A DNA stretch of 64,000 nt from Rudaeicoccus suwonensis (GCF_007829035.1 NZ_VIVQ01000003.1:245550-309549); one strand, 5' to 3'. Numbered from the stretch's first letter, positions 11,324 to 20,325 are shown. Numbers and translations: made by a program. Notes: a model not told the origin generated them from the letters alone.

Positions 11324-12793
11324 TTGTCAGATTCACTGCAGGACCAACGGGATTCGGCGGTCGTCGCCGTTCCCGACGGAGCCGTCCCGGGCCGGCACCG
11401 GGTCGTGATCATCGGCTCTGGTTTCGGGGGTTTGTTCAGTGCGCGCGCCCTGGCTGACGCAGATGTCGACGTGACGTTGATTTCGTCGACAACCCACCAC
11501 CTGTTCCAGCCGCTGCTCTACCAGGTCGCAACGGGCATCCTGTCCGAAGGTCTGATCGCCCCGGCGACCCGCGAGGTGCTCGCGAAACAAGGCAACGTCG
11601 AGGTCGTCTTCGGTCACGTGCGCGAGATCGACCTCGCTGCTCGCACTGTCGTCGCCGAGGCGCTGAGCGCGCGGACGACATATTCCTTCGATTCCCTGAT
11701 CGTCGCTGCCGGTGCGGGTCAGTCGTATTTCGGTCATCCCGAGTTCGCGCGCTTCGCGCCCGGGATGAAGAGCATCGACGACGCGCTGGAACTGCGCGGG
11801 CGCATCTTCGGTGCCTTCGAGATGGCCGAGATCGCTGCTGCGTCGGGTCGCGAGGCCGACCTGGAGCGGCTGATGACCTTTGTGGTCGTCGGTGCCGGCG
11901 CGACCGGTGTCGAGATGGCCGGTCAGATCGCTGAGTTGTCCAAGCGCACGCTGCGGCACGATTTTCGCAACATCGCCTCCAAGAACGCCCGCATCGTGCT
12001 GCTGGACGCCGCCGATCAGGTGCTGCCGGCCTTCGGTGACCACCTCGGAGACAAGGCGCGAAAGCGCTTGGAATCCATGGGTGTCGAGGTGCAACTGGGC
12101 GCCAAGGTGATCGACCTCGACGCCGATGGCATCGAGGTGGAGGACCCCGACGGCACCCGTCGGCGTGTGGAGGCGCTGTGCAAGGTGTGGGCCGCCGGCG
12201 TCCAGGCCAGTGAGCTGGGCCGGACACTGAGCGAGCAGAGTGGCGCTGAGCTCGATCGGGCCGGCCGGATCCACGTGCAGCCGGATCTCACGCTGCCGGG
12301 ATATCCGAACGTGTATGTCGTGGGCGACATGATCACCCTCGACAATCTGCCGGGCGTGGCACAGGTCGCCATACAAGGCGGCAGGTTCGCGGCCAAGCAG
12401 ATCGTGCGGCGGCTGCAGGGCGAAGCCACGCAGGAGAAGTTCTCCTACTTCGACAAGGGCTCGATGGCCACGATCTCGCGGTTCAGCGCCGTGGCCAGCG
12501 TCGGCCGGTTGCGTTTCTCGGGATTCGTCGCATGGCTCATGTGGCTGGCGGTGCACCTGTTCTACATCATCGGTTTCAAGAGCCAGATCGGCACGTTCTT
12601 CCACTGGGCAGTGTCCTTCCTGGGCCGCCAGCGCGGCGAGCGCACGTTCACCGAGCAACAGATCTACGCGCGCCTGGCCATCGACAGGTTGGGCAGCGAT
12701 TTCCGGCCGAGCGCCGACCTCGGACCGGCGGCACCCGCCGCCACTGGTGCCATCGACCGGCCGGACGACCGATCGGATCCATCAGACGCTTAG
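11324..12793 (+). CDS. ndh: Type II NADH dehydrogenase
   Basis: This single-subunit, non-proton-pumping enzyme passes electrons from NADH to quinone at the membrane. The start is a TTG with GAGGTG about eight bases upstream. Of 489 residues, the first Rossmann fold carries HRVVIIGSGFGGLFSARAL (FAD, from about residue 27), and the second carries TFVVVGAGATGVEMAGQ (NADH, about residue 185). The C-terminal YVVGDM FAD motif is followed by a hydrophobic, membrane-associated region (FVAWLMWLAVHLFYIIGFK). Length and motifs match actinobacterial Ndh. It is transcribed alone. Confidence 0.93.
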   Translation: MSDSLQDQRDSAVVAVPDGAVPGRHRVVIIGSGFGGLFSARALADADVDVTLISSTTHHLFQPLLYQVATGILSEGLIAPATREVLAKQGNVEVVFGHVREIDLAARTVVAEALSARTTYSFDSLIVAAGAGQSYFGHPEFARFAPGMKSIDDALELRGRIFGAFEMAEIAAASGREADLERLMTFVVVGAGATGVEMAGQIAELSKRTLRHDFRNIASKNARIVLLDAADQVLPAFGDHLGDKARKRLESMGVEVQLGAKVIDLDADGIEVEDPDGTRRRVEALCKVWAAGVQASELGRTLSEQSGAELDRAGRIHVQPDLTLPGYPNVYVVGDMITLDNLPGVAQVAIQGGRFAAKQIVRRLQGEATQEKFSYFDKGSMATISRFSAVASVGRLRFSGFVAWLMWLAVHLFYIIGFKSQIGTFFHWAVSFLGRQRGERTFTEQQIYARLAIDRLGSDFRPSADLGPAAPAATGAIDRPDDRSDPSDA

Positions 12794-12803
12794 GGTTCGT
12801 CCA
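12791..12803 (+). promoter_or_regulatory. Candidate leaderless promoter of the M16 pair
   Basis: TAGGGT at 12791-12796 overlaps the ndh stop codon and is followed by six bases and the ATG of the first M16 gene. No Shine-Dalgarno sequence is present. Confidence 0.45.
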
Positions 12804-14077
12804 TGCCGCTGGATTACCCCGTCACCCGACACCGCCTCGACAACGGATTGCGTGTCGTGGTCTCGCAGGACCATTCGGCTCCGATCGTCGCGGTGAATCT
12901 GTGGGTCGGCGTCGGGTCGCGGCACGAGCAGCCCGGGCGTACCGGCTTCGCGCACCTCTTTGAGCACCTGATGTTTCAGGGTTCGGCGAACGTCGCTGAG
13001 GGAGAACACTTCTCGCTGCTACTGGCACAGGGCGCACAGCTCAACGCGACCACCTGGTGCGATCGCACGAACTACTTCGAGACCGTCCCCTCGGAAGCGC
13101 TCGACCTGGCGCTCTGGCTCGAAGCAGACCGGCACGGGCGGCTGCTGCCGGCCGTCACCCAGGCCAACCTCGACAACCAGCGCGACGTGGTCAAGGAGGA
13201 AAAACGCCAGCGGTACGACAACGTGCCGTATGGCGAGGCCATGACGCGGTTGGGTGAACTGGTGTTTCCGCAGGGTCATCCCTACCACCACTCCACCATC
13301 GGGTCGATGGCCGATCTCGACGCCGCCTCCGTCGATGACGTTCATGCGTTCTACGAGCGGCACTACCGGCCCGACAACACCGTGCTGACGCTGGTCGGCG
13401 ACATCACCGAAGAAGCCGGATTTGCTGCCGCCGAGCGGTATTTCGGCGAATTGACGATTCCGGAGCAAGCCCTGCCCGAGGTTGTCTCGGCGCCATTGCC
13501 GCCACTGTCGGCGCCGTTGCGGCTCGACATCACCGCTGACGTGCCCGCCGACCGGACCTACCTCGGCTTCCGCCTGCCCGCGGACGGCTCGCCGGAATTC
13601 ACGGCCTGCGAGCTGGCCTTCGATCTGCTGGCCGGGCTGGCCACGTCGCGGTTGTACCGGCGGATGGTGCGCGGTGAGCAACTGGTCACGCACGTGTCGC
13701 GCAGCGCGACCGGCCGGATCGACGGCACCTCGATGGGGATGCTCGTCTTCGACGCAGCAGAAGGTGTGTCGGCCGACCGGGCCGAAGAGGTGCTCTGCGA
13801 AGAGCTCGAGCGGCTGGCGCAGGTGCCTCCGACCGAAGTCGAGATGGCAGCCGTCGGCGCGGACATCGAACGCTGGTGGCTGCAGGGTCTGGCCCAGCAG
13901 GACGAGCGCGCCGACACGATCTGCGGGGACGCCCTGCTGCACGATGACCCGGGTCGCCTCAATGCCTATCTCGACCGGGTCGCAGCGATCACTGCCGAAG
14001 ATGTATGCCGCGCTGCCGCAACCTATCTCGACCCTGCCGCCCGCGCGGTGGTCCGCTACGCGAAGGAGGGCAACTGA
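12803..14077 (+). CDS. M16 zinc peptidase, catalytic subunit
   Basis: The 424-residue protein carries the inverted zinc-binding motif HLFEH (HXXEH) near residue 51, with the downstream glutamate expected around NQRDVVKEEKRQR. This marks it as the active member of a pitrilysin/processing-peptidase pair. The N-terminal M16 domain covers about residues 5-170, and the M16_C domain (YRPDNTVLTLVGDI onward) makes up the rest. It lacks an obvious signal peptide. The next gene starts in an ATG overlapping the stop, so the two subunits are translationally coupled and probably form a heterodimer. The substrate is unknown. Confidence 0.9.
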   Translation: MPLDYPVTRHRLDNGLRVVVSQDHSAPIVAVNLWVGVGSRHEQPGRTGFAHLFEHLMFQGSANVAEGEHFSLLLAQGAQLNATTWCDRTNYFETVPSEALDLALWLEADRHGRLLPAVTQANLDNQRDVVKEEKRQRYDNVPYGEAMTRLGELVFPQGHPYHHSTIGSMADLDAASVDDVHAFYERHYRPDNTVLTLVGDITEEAGFAAAERYFGELTIPEQALPEVVSAPLPPLSAPLRLDITADVPADRTYLGFRLPADGSPEFTACELAFDLLAGLATSRLYRRMVRGEQLVTHVSRSATGRIDGTSMGMLVFDAAEGVSADRAEEVLCEELERLAQVPPTEVEMAAVGADIERWWLQGLAQQDERADTICGDALLHDDPGRLNAYLDRVAAITAEDVCRAAATYLDPAARAVVRYAKEGN

Positions 14078-15423
14078 TGGTGCGACCCAGGCCGGAGGTG
14101 GCACCTGCGCAGCCGTGGAGCTTCCCGAAGCCCGCGTCATACCAGCTCGGCAACGGGTTGCGGGTCGAGTTGTTCAACAGGCCCGGACAGCACGTCACCT
14201 CGACACGGTTGCTCGTGCCGGCGCCGTTGGTGGTCGAGCCGCGCGACGTCGAGGGGGTCGCGGCGATGGTGTCTCGCACGATGGATGAGGGGACGCAGTC
14301 GCATTCGGCGGACGAGCTCGCGGAGCTGTTCGAGCGCGACGGAGTTGCACTGGGCGCGGGGTACGCCGCACGCGGGCTCACGGTGGAACTGGAGGCGACC
14401 ACCTCGCACACGGAGCGGGGGTGGGAGTTGTTGCGCGAATGTCTCAGTGAGCCGGTGTTTCCCGAGGCGGAGGTGGACCGGCACGTGCGCCAGCGCCTCG
14501 CCGAGATCGACCACGAGTTCGCGTCACCCGGCAATCGCGCAGCCCTGGAGTGGTCTTCGACGTTTTACGAGTCCCGGTCACGAGCTTCGCGCCCGGCGTG
14601 GGGAAGCACCGAGTCGGTCGGCCGGATCACCAGCGCCGACTGTGTGCGGTTCCACCAGCAGTGGGTGCGGCCCGGCGGCGCGACGGTGGTCGTCGCCGGA
14701 GACCTCGACGAGCCGGTGGTCCTCGCATCACTGGAGCGAACCCTCGGGCAGTGGCATACCGAATCGCCCGCGGATGCCGATGATTCGCTTGCCGCGATCG
14801 TCGCCGAGGCGACCCCGAGGCTGGTCTTCGTCGACCGGCCGGGCTCGGTGCAGACCGAGATCATGATCGGCTCGCTCGGGCCGGATCGCCGGGCGCCCGG
14901 TGGGTGGGCGCCATACCCGGCGTTGAGCTTTGTGCTCGGTGGCGCGCCGACTGCCCGACTTGACTCCGTGCTGCGAGAGGAGAAGGGGTTCACCTACGGG
15001 TTCCGCGCGGGCTTCCGGCCGCGGTCGTCCGGCGGCACCTTCTTCGCCGCAGGCTCGGTACGGGCCGATGCCACGGTCGAAGCGCTCGAGATCGCCCTCG
15101 ACGTGCTCGACGGGGCCGGTCGCGGATTCACCGGGACGGAGGCTCGAATGGCCGTCGACTACATCGGCAAGACCGCGCCGGCGCGCTATGCAACCGCGGA
15201 CGCCGTCGCCGACGAAGCCGCCTCCCTGCGCCTGGACGGGTTGAGCACCGGCTTCGTCACCGACTATCTGGCTCAGTTGGCGACGCTGACGGCCGCTGAC
15301 CTCGACCGAGCCTGGCAGCTCTGGGCGAACCAGCCGCGCTGCATCGTGCTCGTCGGGGACGCCCAGTTGTATGCCGATGCCGTGCGCTCGCTCGATGTCG
15401 GCGGTGTGACCGTCGTCCACTAA
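14077..15423 (+). CDS. M16 peptidase-like protein, non-catalytic subunit
   Basis: The ATG overlaps the last base of the previous stop (TGATG), giving 448 residues; an upstream in-frame codon at 14005 lies inside the catalytic gene and is not needed. The M16 fold is clear (YQLGNGLRVELF, the C-terminal domain with RLDSVLREEKGFTYGFRAGF), but the HXXEH zinc motif is missing and replaced by SRTMDEG. The R/Y pair used by the non-catalytic partner is retained in TYGFRAGF. This is the classic active/inactive M16 pairing. Confidence 0.88.
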   Translation: MVRPRPEVAPAQPWSFPKPASYQLGNGLRVELFNRPGQHVTSTRLLVPAPLVVEPRDVEGVAAMVSRTMDEGTQSHSADELAELFERDGVALGAGYAARGLTVELEATTSHTERGWELLRECLSEPVFPEAEVDRHVRQRLAEIDHEFASPGNRAALEWSSTFYESRSRASRPAWGSTESVGRITSADCVRFHQQWVRPGGATVVVAGDLDEPVVLASLERTLGQWHTESPADADDSLAAIVAEATPRLVFVDRPGSVQTEIMIGSLGPDRRAPGGWAPYPALSFVLGGAPTARLDSVLREEKGFTYGFRAGFRPRSSGGTFFAAGSVRADATVEALEIALDVLDGAGRGFTGTEARMAVDYIGKTAPARYATADAVADEAASLRLDGLSTGFVTDYLAQLATLTAADLDRAWQLWANQPRCIVLVGDAQLYADAVRSLDVGGVTVVH

Positions 15424-15443
15424 TTGCAAAGAATTGTTTGCAA
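15424..15443. promoter_or_regulatory. Operator palindrome overlapping the HTH gene promoter
   Basis: TTGCAAA, six bases, then TTTGCAA form a perfect 7-base inverted repeat immediately after the M16 stop codon. The right arm contains TTGCAA (15438-15443), which is also the best -35 box for the downstream gene. A repressor bound here would block the promoter, so autoregulation by the winged-helix protein is likely. It resembles the nickel regulator Nur box, but that has a 5-base rather than an 8-base gap between its TTGCAA halves. Confidence 0.65.
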
Positions 15444-15474
15444 AATAAGATTTGCGGTTCTACGGTGGGCGGTA
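15438..15474 (+). promoter_or_regulatory. Promoter of the HTH-MFS operon, probably leaderless
   Basis: TTGCAA (15438-15443), a 17-base spacer and TACGGT (15461-15466) are followed by seven bases and the ATG at 15474. This is a well-spaced -35/-10 pair whose start point would coincide with the start codon. Confidence 0.6.
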
Positions 15475-16100
15475 TGCCGACCGACGAGCGCGCACCGCGC
15501 GACATCAGCAAAGTTTCTCCCGACACCACGCAGCTGAAGGCGATGGCGCATCCGGTGCGGCTGAAGATCCTTGGCATGCTGCGCATGGACGGTCCAGCGA
15601 CCGCGTCCGGGTTGGCCGCTCGCCTGGGCCTCAACTCCGGCGCGACCAGCTATCACCTGCGACAACTGGCCGATGCCGGGCTCATCGTCGACGACGACGC
15701 CCGCGGCAATGGCAGAGACCGCTGGTGGCGCGCTGCGCACGAATCCACGACGACCCGGCATGTGTCGTGGGACGAGCCGGAGAAGCGTGCGGCCGTCGAC
15801 GCATTCATCGCCACAGCGGCCGGACAGATGGTCGCGGTGCTGCAGGAATCGGTGGCCGAGCGACCGGAATTGCCGGAGGAGTGGGCCGAGGTCACCGATG
15901 CCAGTGACTACGGCATCTGGCTCACGCCGGCCCAGGTGAAGGACGTTACCCGGCAGCTGCATGAGGTGCTGTCTCAGGTCTATCGCTCGGCGCCGACCCG
16001 GGAGGAGGCCGGCCCGGACACCGCCCAGGTGTTCTTCCAGTTGCATGCGTTCCCCGCTCCGGGCCGCCTGCCGCATCGTGCAGCACGCGAGATGCCGTGA
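15474..16100 (+). CDS. ArsR-like winged-helix transcriptional regulator
   Basis: I chose ATG 15474 (208 residues), since an in-frame TTG at 15438 lies inside the -35 box and operator. The N-terminal winged helix spans about residues 15-100, with LKAMAHPVRLKILGML and GATSYHLRQLADAGLI typical of the ArsR/HTH_20 fold. The C-terminal half is not a family I recognise but probably binds the ligand. It overlaps the following exporter gene by four bases (GTGA), so it almost certainly regulates that gene and itself through the TTGCAAA palindrome. Confidence 0.85.
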   Translation: MPTDERAPRDISKVSPDTTQLKAMAHPVRLKILGMLRMDGPATASGLAARLGLNSGATSYHLRQLADAGLIVDDDARGNGRDRWWRAAHESTTTRHVSWDEPEKRAAVDAFIATAAGQMVAVLQESVAERPELPEEWAEVTDASDYGIWLTPAQVKDVTRQLHEVLSQVYRSAPTREEAGPDTAQVFFQLHAFPAPGRLPHRAAREMP

Positions 16101-17383
16101 GCAGTCGCAGGCCGTTCATCGCCCTCGCGATCGCGGAGACCTTCTCGATCTCGGGCACGCGACTGTCCCAGATCGCCATACCGTGGCTCGTCCTGACGAC
16201 GACCGGATCAGCGACATGGACGGGTGTCGTCGGCTTTGCCGAGATCCTGCCGTATGTCGTGGTGAAGGCTCTGGGTGGGCCGATCGTCGATCGGGTTGGC
16301 GCGAAACGTGTTGCGGTGACAGCAGATTCGGTCAGTGTGCTGGTGGTCGGGCTCATCCCGGTGCTGCACTGGCTCGGCGCGCTGCACCTTGCTGTGCTGT
16401 TGCCGATCGCCGCTGTCATGGGCGCGGTCCGAGGTCCGTCGGACGGAGCCAAGGGTGCGTTGATCCCGGGCGTTGCCGCGTTCGGTGGCCTGCCGCTGGA
16501 GCGGGTCACCGGGGTCGAAGGTGCCATCGAGCGACTCGGCAGCACCGTCGGAGCGGCCGCGGCCGGGGGAGTCGTCGCGCTCGTCGGAGCCCCGCAGGCG
16601 CTGGCCGTCAACGCCGTGACATTCGCGATCGCGGCGATCTGTATCGGCCGCTTCGTGCCACGATCGGTGTCACCTGCCCGGCCGGCGGCGGAGGATGGTG
16701 CTGCGTCATACGTGCAGCAACTGCACGAAGGTTGGCGATTTCTGCGAGCGGATGCGGTGCTGGTCGGGATCACTGTGATGATCTCCATGACCAACTTCCT
16801 CGACCAGGCCTGGTCGGCGGTGCTTGTGCCGGTCTGGGCGGAGTCGGGCGGGCACTCGGTCGGCGAGGTGGGTTTGGTCTTCGCGGCGTTGTCGGGTCCG
16901 TCGATCCTGGGGGCCGTGGTGGCGGCGAGTATGGCGCAGCGACTCCCGCGCCTACCGGTCTACCTGATCGCGTTCCTGGCCGTCGGGTTGCCCAGGTTCC
17001 TTGTCATGGCCGTGGATTCGCCGTTGTGGCTGGTGCTGGTCGTGATCGGAATTGGTGGCTTCGGTAGCGGATTCCTCAATCCGATCCTGTCGGCGGTCAT
17101 CTTCGAACGGATCCCGGAGCCGCTGATCGGTCGTGTGTCGGCGCTCAACACCTCACTGTGCTGGTCGCTGATCCCGTTCGGCGGCCTCGTGGGAGGGGTG
17201 CTCGCCACCAGTGTCGGGCTGCGAGCCACGCTGATCGCGGCCGGTGTGTGCTACTTCCTTGTGACGCTGATGCCATTGGTGCGCAAGAGTTTTCGGGAGT
17301 TTTCCACCCGCCCGACCGTGGCACCAGGCGGCGTCGCCGGGCTCGGAGTGGTGGCCGATCCCGCGAAGGAAGCCGTCGGCTGA
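16097..17383 (+). CDS. MFS transporter
   Basis: The 428-residue protein starts with GTG in a four-base overlap with its regulator gene. About 12 hydrophobic segments are visible. The inter-helix loop between segments 2 and 3 reads GGPIVDRVGAKRVAV, a form of the MFS motif A. The overall pattern is that of the DHA3/enterobactin-exporter-like branch. Together with the cognate winged-helix regulator it is most likely an inducible drug or metabolite exporter; the substrate cannot be determined. Confidence 0.86.
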   Translation: MSSRRPFIALAIAETFSISGTRLSQIAIPWLVLTTTGSATWTGVVGFAEILPYVVVKALGGPIVDRVGAKRVAVTADSVSVLVVGLIPVLHWLGALHLAVLLPIAAVMGAVRGPSDGAKGALIPGVAAFGGLPLERVTGVEGAIERLGSTVGAAAAGGVVALVGAPQALAVNAVTFAIAAICIGRFVPRSVSPARPAAEDGAASYVQQLHEGWRFLRADAVLVGITVMISMTNFLDQAWSAVLVPVWAESGGHSVGEVGLVFAALSGPSILGAVVAASMAQRLPRLPVYLIAFLAVGLPRFLVMAVDSPLWLVLVVIGIGGFGSGFLNPILSAVIFERIPEPLIGRVSALNTSLCWSLIPFGGLVGGVLATSVGLRATLIAAGVCYFLVTLMPLVRKSFREFSTRPTVAPGGVAGLGVVADPAKEAVG

Positions 17384-17414
17384 CGAGCCCAGCGTGGCGA
17401 CCGCCCCTCCTTCC

Positions 17415-17833
17415 GGTTGACCTGGCAGGCGATGTCGCTATCCAGCGCGGTCAACGATCACTGGTGCCAGGTCAACCTATGTGGCAGGTGTGGCGGCCCG
17501 GTCGGGCCTGATTTCGTGCACCCTTTCGTTGACCTGGCAGGCGATGTCGCTATCCAGCGCGGTTAACGACGCCTGGTGCCAGGTCAACCGATGTGGCCGG
17601 CGTGGCTGGGCCCGACTTCGCGCGACGACGCGTATGGCGTGGGCGGGCCGGTGTGCACGGAACCGTTGGTTGAGCTGTCGCGCGATGTCGTTATCCGGCG
17701 CGGTTAACGACCACTGGTGCCAGGTCAACCTATGTGGCTGGCGTGGCTGGGCCCGACTTCGCGCACCCTTTCGTTGACCTGGCGGACGATGTCGTTATCC
17801 GGCGCGGTTAACGACGCCTGGTGCCAGGTCAAC
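17415..17833. repeat. Four nested palindromic extragenic repeats
   Basis: Between the MFS gene and gabT, a unit of about 61-63 bases occurs four times: 17415-17477, 17528-17588, 17668-17730 and 17773-17833. Each is bounded by an inverted repeat, GGTTGACCTGGCA versus TGCCAGGTCAACC (13 perfect bases in copy 1; the left arm is degenerate in copy 3). Inside, copies 3 and 4 contain a second inverted repeat, GTCGTTA and TAACGAC. The DNA between units is also conserved (ATGTGGC then GGCCCGACTTCGCGCACCCTTTC). The 568-base gap holds no credible gene. Confidence 0.88.
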
Positions 17834-17870
17834 CCGCCGCCAGGTCGACCTTGCGCGGCGCACGCAGCCG

Positions 17871-17909
17871 AAAGGGGTGGTACCGGCACGTCGCCGGCGC
17901 CACCCCTTT
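17871..17909. terminator. Hairpin terminator between the repeats and gabT
   Basis: AAAGGGGTGG at 17871-17880 pairs perfectly with CCACCCCTTT at 17900-17909 around a 19-base loop that is itself partly self-complementary. It lies about 40 bases beyond the gabT stop and could end transcription from both sides. Confidence 0.7.
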
Positions 17910-17951
17910 CTTGTCTGCGAACCGAACCGGCTTGTCTGCGAACCGCGCCGG

Positions 17952-19292
17952 TCAGGCGAGTTCGGCGAACGCCTGGCCCAGCACCTGCAGACCCTCGGTC
18001 AGCAGCTCGTCGCTGATGACCAGCGGCGGCAGCAACCGGATCACATTGCCGTAGGTGCCACAGGTCAGGATGATCACACCCTGCTCGTGGCACTTCTTGG
18101 CGACGGCGGCCGTGAGGGCCGCGTCGGGCTCCTTGGTGCCGGGCTTGACGATCTCGATCGCGAGCATGCCGCCGCGGCCACGCACGTCGCCGATGGCCGG
18201 AGTGCTGGCCTGCAGCTGACGCAGGGTGGCCGTCGCAAGCTGCTCGATCTCGGCCGCGCGGGCGACGAGCCCGTCGGACTGCATGGTCTCGATGGCTCCG
18301 AGTGCTGCTGCGCACGCGACCGGGTTGCCGCCATACGTGCCGCCCAGGCCACCGGCATGCACGGAGTCCATCAACTCGGCGCGACCGGTGACGGCTGCGA
18401 GCGGCAGACCGCCCGCGATGCCCTTGGCCGTGGTGACCAGGTCAGGGACGACACCCTCGTGGTCGCATGCGAACCAAGCTCCCGTGCGGGCGAATCCGCT
18501 CTGCACCTCATCGGCGATGAAGACGATGCCGTTGTCGGTGCACCACTGCGCGATGGTGGCCAGGAAGCCCGGGGCCGGGACGATGAAGCCGCCTTCGCCT
18601 TGGATCGGCTCGATGATGATCGCGGCGATCTGGTCGGCGCCGATGGTCTTCTCCGCTGTGCCGATCGCACGCTGCGCGGCCTGTTCACCGGTCATGCCCT
18701 CCGGGTCGCGGAACGGGTATGACGTCGGCACCCGATAGACGTCGGACGCGAACGGACCAAAGCCCTTCTTGTACGGCATCGCCTTGGCGGTCAACGCCAT
18801 CGTGAGGTTGGTGCGGCCGTGGTAGGCGTGGTCGACTGCGACGACGGCCTGCCGACCGGTGGCGTAACGCGCGATCTTGATGGCGTTCTCGACTGCTTCG
18901 GCGCCGGAGTTGAACAGCGCCGACTTCTTGGCGTGGTCACCCGGGGTGAGCTCGGCCAGCTTCTCCGCGACGGCGACATACTCCTCGTAGGGGCTGATCA
19001 TGAAGCAGGTGTGGGTGAAGTCGGCGACCTGCTGCTGCACCTGGTCGACGACGCGCGGCGCCGAGTTGCCCACCGTGGTGACCGCGATGCCGGAGCCGAG
19101 GTCGATCAGTACGTTGCCGTCGACGTCTTCGATCACGCCGCCGCCTGCGCGGGCGACGAAGACCGGCATCGTCGAGGACACCCCAGCCGCGACCGCCTGG
19201 CTGCGCCGGGCCGCAAGCGCCTGCGAATTCGGGCCGGGCAGAGCGGTTTTCAGCTCGCGACGCTGAGGGATATCGGTGGTCGTGACAGTCAT
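17952..19292 (-). CDS. gabT: 4-aminobutyrate aminotransferase
   Basis: This PLP enzyme transfers the amino group of GABA to 2-oxoglutarate, giving succinate semialdehyde, a route that complements the kgd enzyme encoded in this window. The start at 19292 has an excellent GAAGGAGCT ribosome binding site; the open frame upstream is not used. The 446-residue class III aminotransferase shows LFNSGAEAVENAIKIAR (cofactor phosphate site), FIADEVQSGFARTG (PLP-contacting Asp) and VTTAKGIAGGLPLAAV with the Schiff-base lysine. An IR in the upstream gap may be regulatory. Other omega-aminotransferases look similar, but the residues fit GabT best. Confidence 0.9.
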   Translation of the reverse strand: MTVTTTDIPQRRELKTALPGPNSQALAARRSQAVAAGVSSTMPVFVARAGGGVIEDVDGNVLIDLGSGIAVTTVGNSAPRVVDQVQQQVADFTHTCFMISPYEEYVAVAEKLAELTPGDHAKKSALFNSGAEAVENAIKIARYATGRQAVVAVDHAYHGRTNLTMALTAKAMPYKKGFGPFASDVYRVPTSYPFRDPEGMTGEQAAQRAIGTAEKTIGADQIAAIIIEPIQGEGGFIVPAPGFLATIAQWCTDNGIVFIADEVQSGFARTGAWFACDHEGVVPDLVTTAKGIAGGLPLAAVTGRAELMDSVHAGGLGGTYGGNPVACAAALGAIETMQSDGLVARAAEIEQLATATLRQLQASTPAIGDVRGRGGMLAIEIVKPGTKEPDAALTAAVAKKCHEQGVIILTCGTYGNVIRLLPPLVISDELLTEGLQVLGQAFAELA

Positions 19293-19361
19293 GCCAGCTC
19301 CTTCGTGATGGTGCCCGCAGGTGGGCGCATCGGTACACAGCAAGTGTGCCACCGAGCAACA

Positions 19362-19376
19362 TTCGATTTCGAATCG
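19362..19376. promoter_or_regulatory. Small palindrome upstream of gabT
   Basis: In the 226-base gap between hisN and gabT the sequence TTCGATTTCGAATCG contains overlapping inverted repeats (CGATT-TCG-AATCG). It stands out as AT-rich in this genome, about 70 bases before the gabT start, and could be an operator. Nothing else notable is seen in the gap. Confidence 0.35.
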
Positions 19377-19518
19377 ACGGAGAAATTGCCCATCGTGTGG
19401 TCTCAACGCCAGTGGTTGTTTCGGGCGCGTGATCGACCCGTCACCGGCAGGTATGCCGCAGCCCAGTCGGCGGCCCGGGTCTTCTCGTGGGTTGCCTCGT
19501 CGGCCGGTGGCGCCGGTG

Positions 19519-20313
19519 TCAAGGCCGGGCAGGTGCCGCCAGTCGGGCGAGGACCTCGTCGTGCAACAGGCCGTTGCTCGACAGCGCATTGCCGCTCCAC
19601 GGTCCGTCCCGGCCGTCAAGGCCGGTGAACCGTCCGCCGGCTTCGGTCACGATCGGTGCCAGCGCGGCCATGTCGTAGACCTCGAGGGAGGGCTCCGGTG
19701 CGACGTCGCAGGCTCCCTCGGCCACGAGCATGTGCGACCAGAAGTCGCCGTAACCGCGCACCCGCCATACCGAATCCAGCAGACCGAGCATCTGCTCGCG
19801 GCGGTCGATCTCGGCCCAGTCGCGCCAGTCGCCCAACGACAGCGACGCATCGGCCAGCTGCGAGACGCCGGACACGTGAATCGCCTTGGCACCGGACAGG
19901 TTCCGGCCGCTCCACGCGCCGGTGCCCCGGCCGGCCCACCACCGGCGCCCCAACGCCGGGGCAGCGACCAGGCCGAGCACCGGGGTGTCTGCGACGACGA
20001 GCGCGATCAGCGTCGCCCAGACCGGCACTCCGCGGACGAAGTTCTTGGTGCCGTCGATCGGGTCGATCACCCACAGACGCTCGCTGTTGCCCTCGGTGCC
20101 CTGCTCCTCGCCGAGGACGGCATCGCGCGGCCGGGCCCGTTTGAGTTGCGCCCGGATCGCCTCCTCCGTCGAGGTGTCGGCGTCGGTGACCGGTGTCAGG
20201 TCTGGCTTGGTGTCGACGTGCAGGTCGGTCGCGCGAAATCGGCCCATCGTGAGCGGCTCCACGGTGTCAGCCAGGACATGGGCCAGGCGCAGGTCATCGT
20301 CATACGAGGGCAT
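19519..20313 (-). CDS. hisN: Histidinol-phosphatase, inositol-monophosphatase family
   Basis: The 264-residue product has the full set of metal-dependent IMPase motifs: the first glutamate pair in LGEEQG near residue 69, WVIDPIDGTKNF near residue 81 and the C-terminal YDMAALAPIVTEAGG. Its close fit to actinobacterial HisN (an IMPase-fold enzyme acting on histidinol phosphate) is stronger than to generic inositol phosphatases, but substrate is inferred. There is no ribosome binding site; a TAGGTT box on the minus strand sits six bases before the ATG. Confidence 0.85.
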   Translation of the reverse strand: MPSYDDDLRLAHVLADTVEPLTMGRFRATDLHVDTKPDLTPVTDADTSTEEAIRAQLKRARPRDAVLGEEQGTEGNSERLWVIDPIDGTKNFVRGVPVWATLIALVVADTPVLGLVAAPALGRRWWAGRGTGAWSGRNLSGAKAIHVSGVSQLADASLSLGDWRDWAEIDRREQMLGLLDSVWRVRGYGDFWSHMLVAEGACDVAPEPSLEVYDMAALAPIVTEAGGRFTGLDGRDGPWSGNALSSNGLLHDEVLARLAAPARP

Positions 20314-20325
20314 GCACGAAACCTA
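20311..20325 (-). promoter_or_regulatory. Candidate leaderless promoter of hisN
   Basis: Read on the minus strand, TAGGTT (20325-20320) is followed by six bases and the hisN ATG at 20313. No Shine-Dalgarno sequence is present. Confidence 0.45.

Noticed and set aside
15424..15443. Nickel-regulator Nur box
   Set aside because: The TTGCAA halves are eight bases apart instead of five and the downstream genes have no link to nickel; a site for the adjacent regulator is more likely.
17415..17833. CRISPR-like array
   Set aside because: Only four units of about 62 bases, with conserved rather than unique DNA between them and no cas genes nearby.
18830..19628. Plus-strand open frame opposite gabT
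   Set aside because: It is antisense to a well-supported aminotransferase and shows no motif or ribosome binding site.
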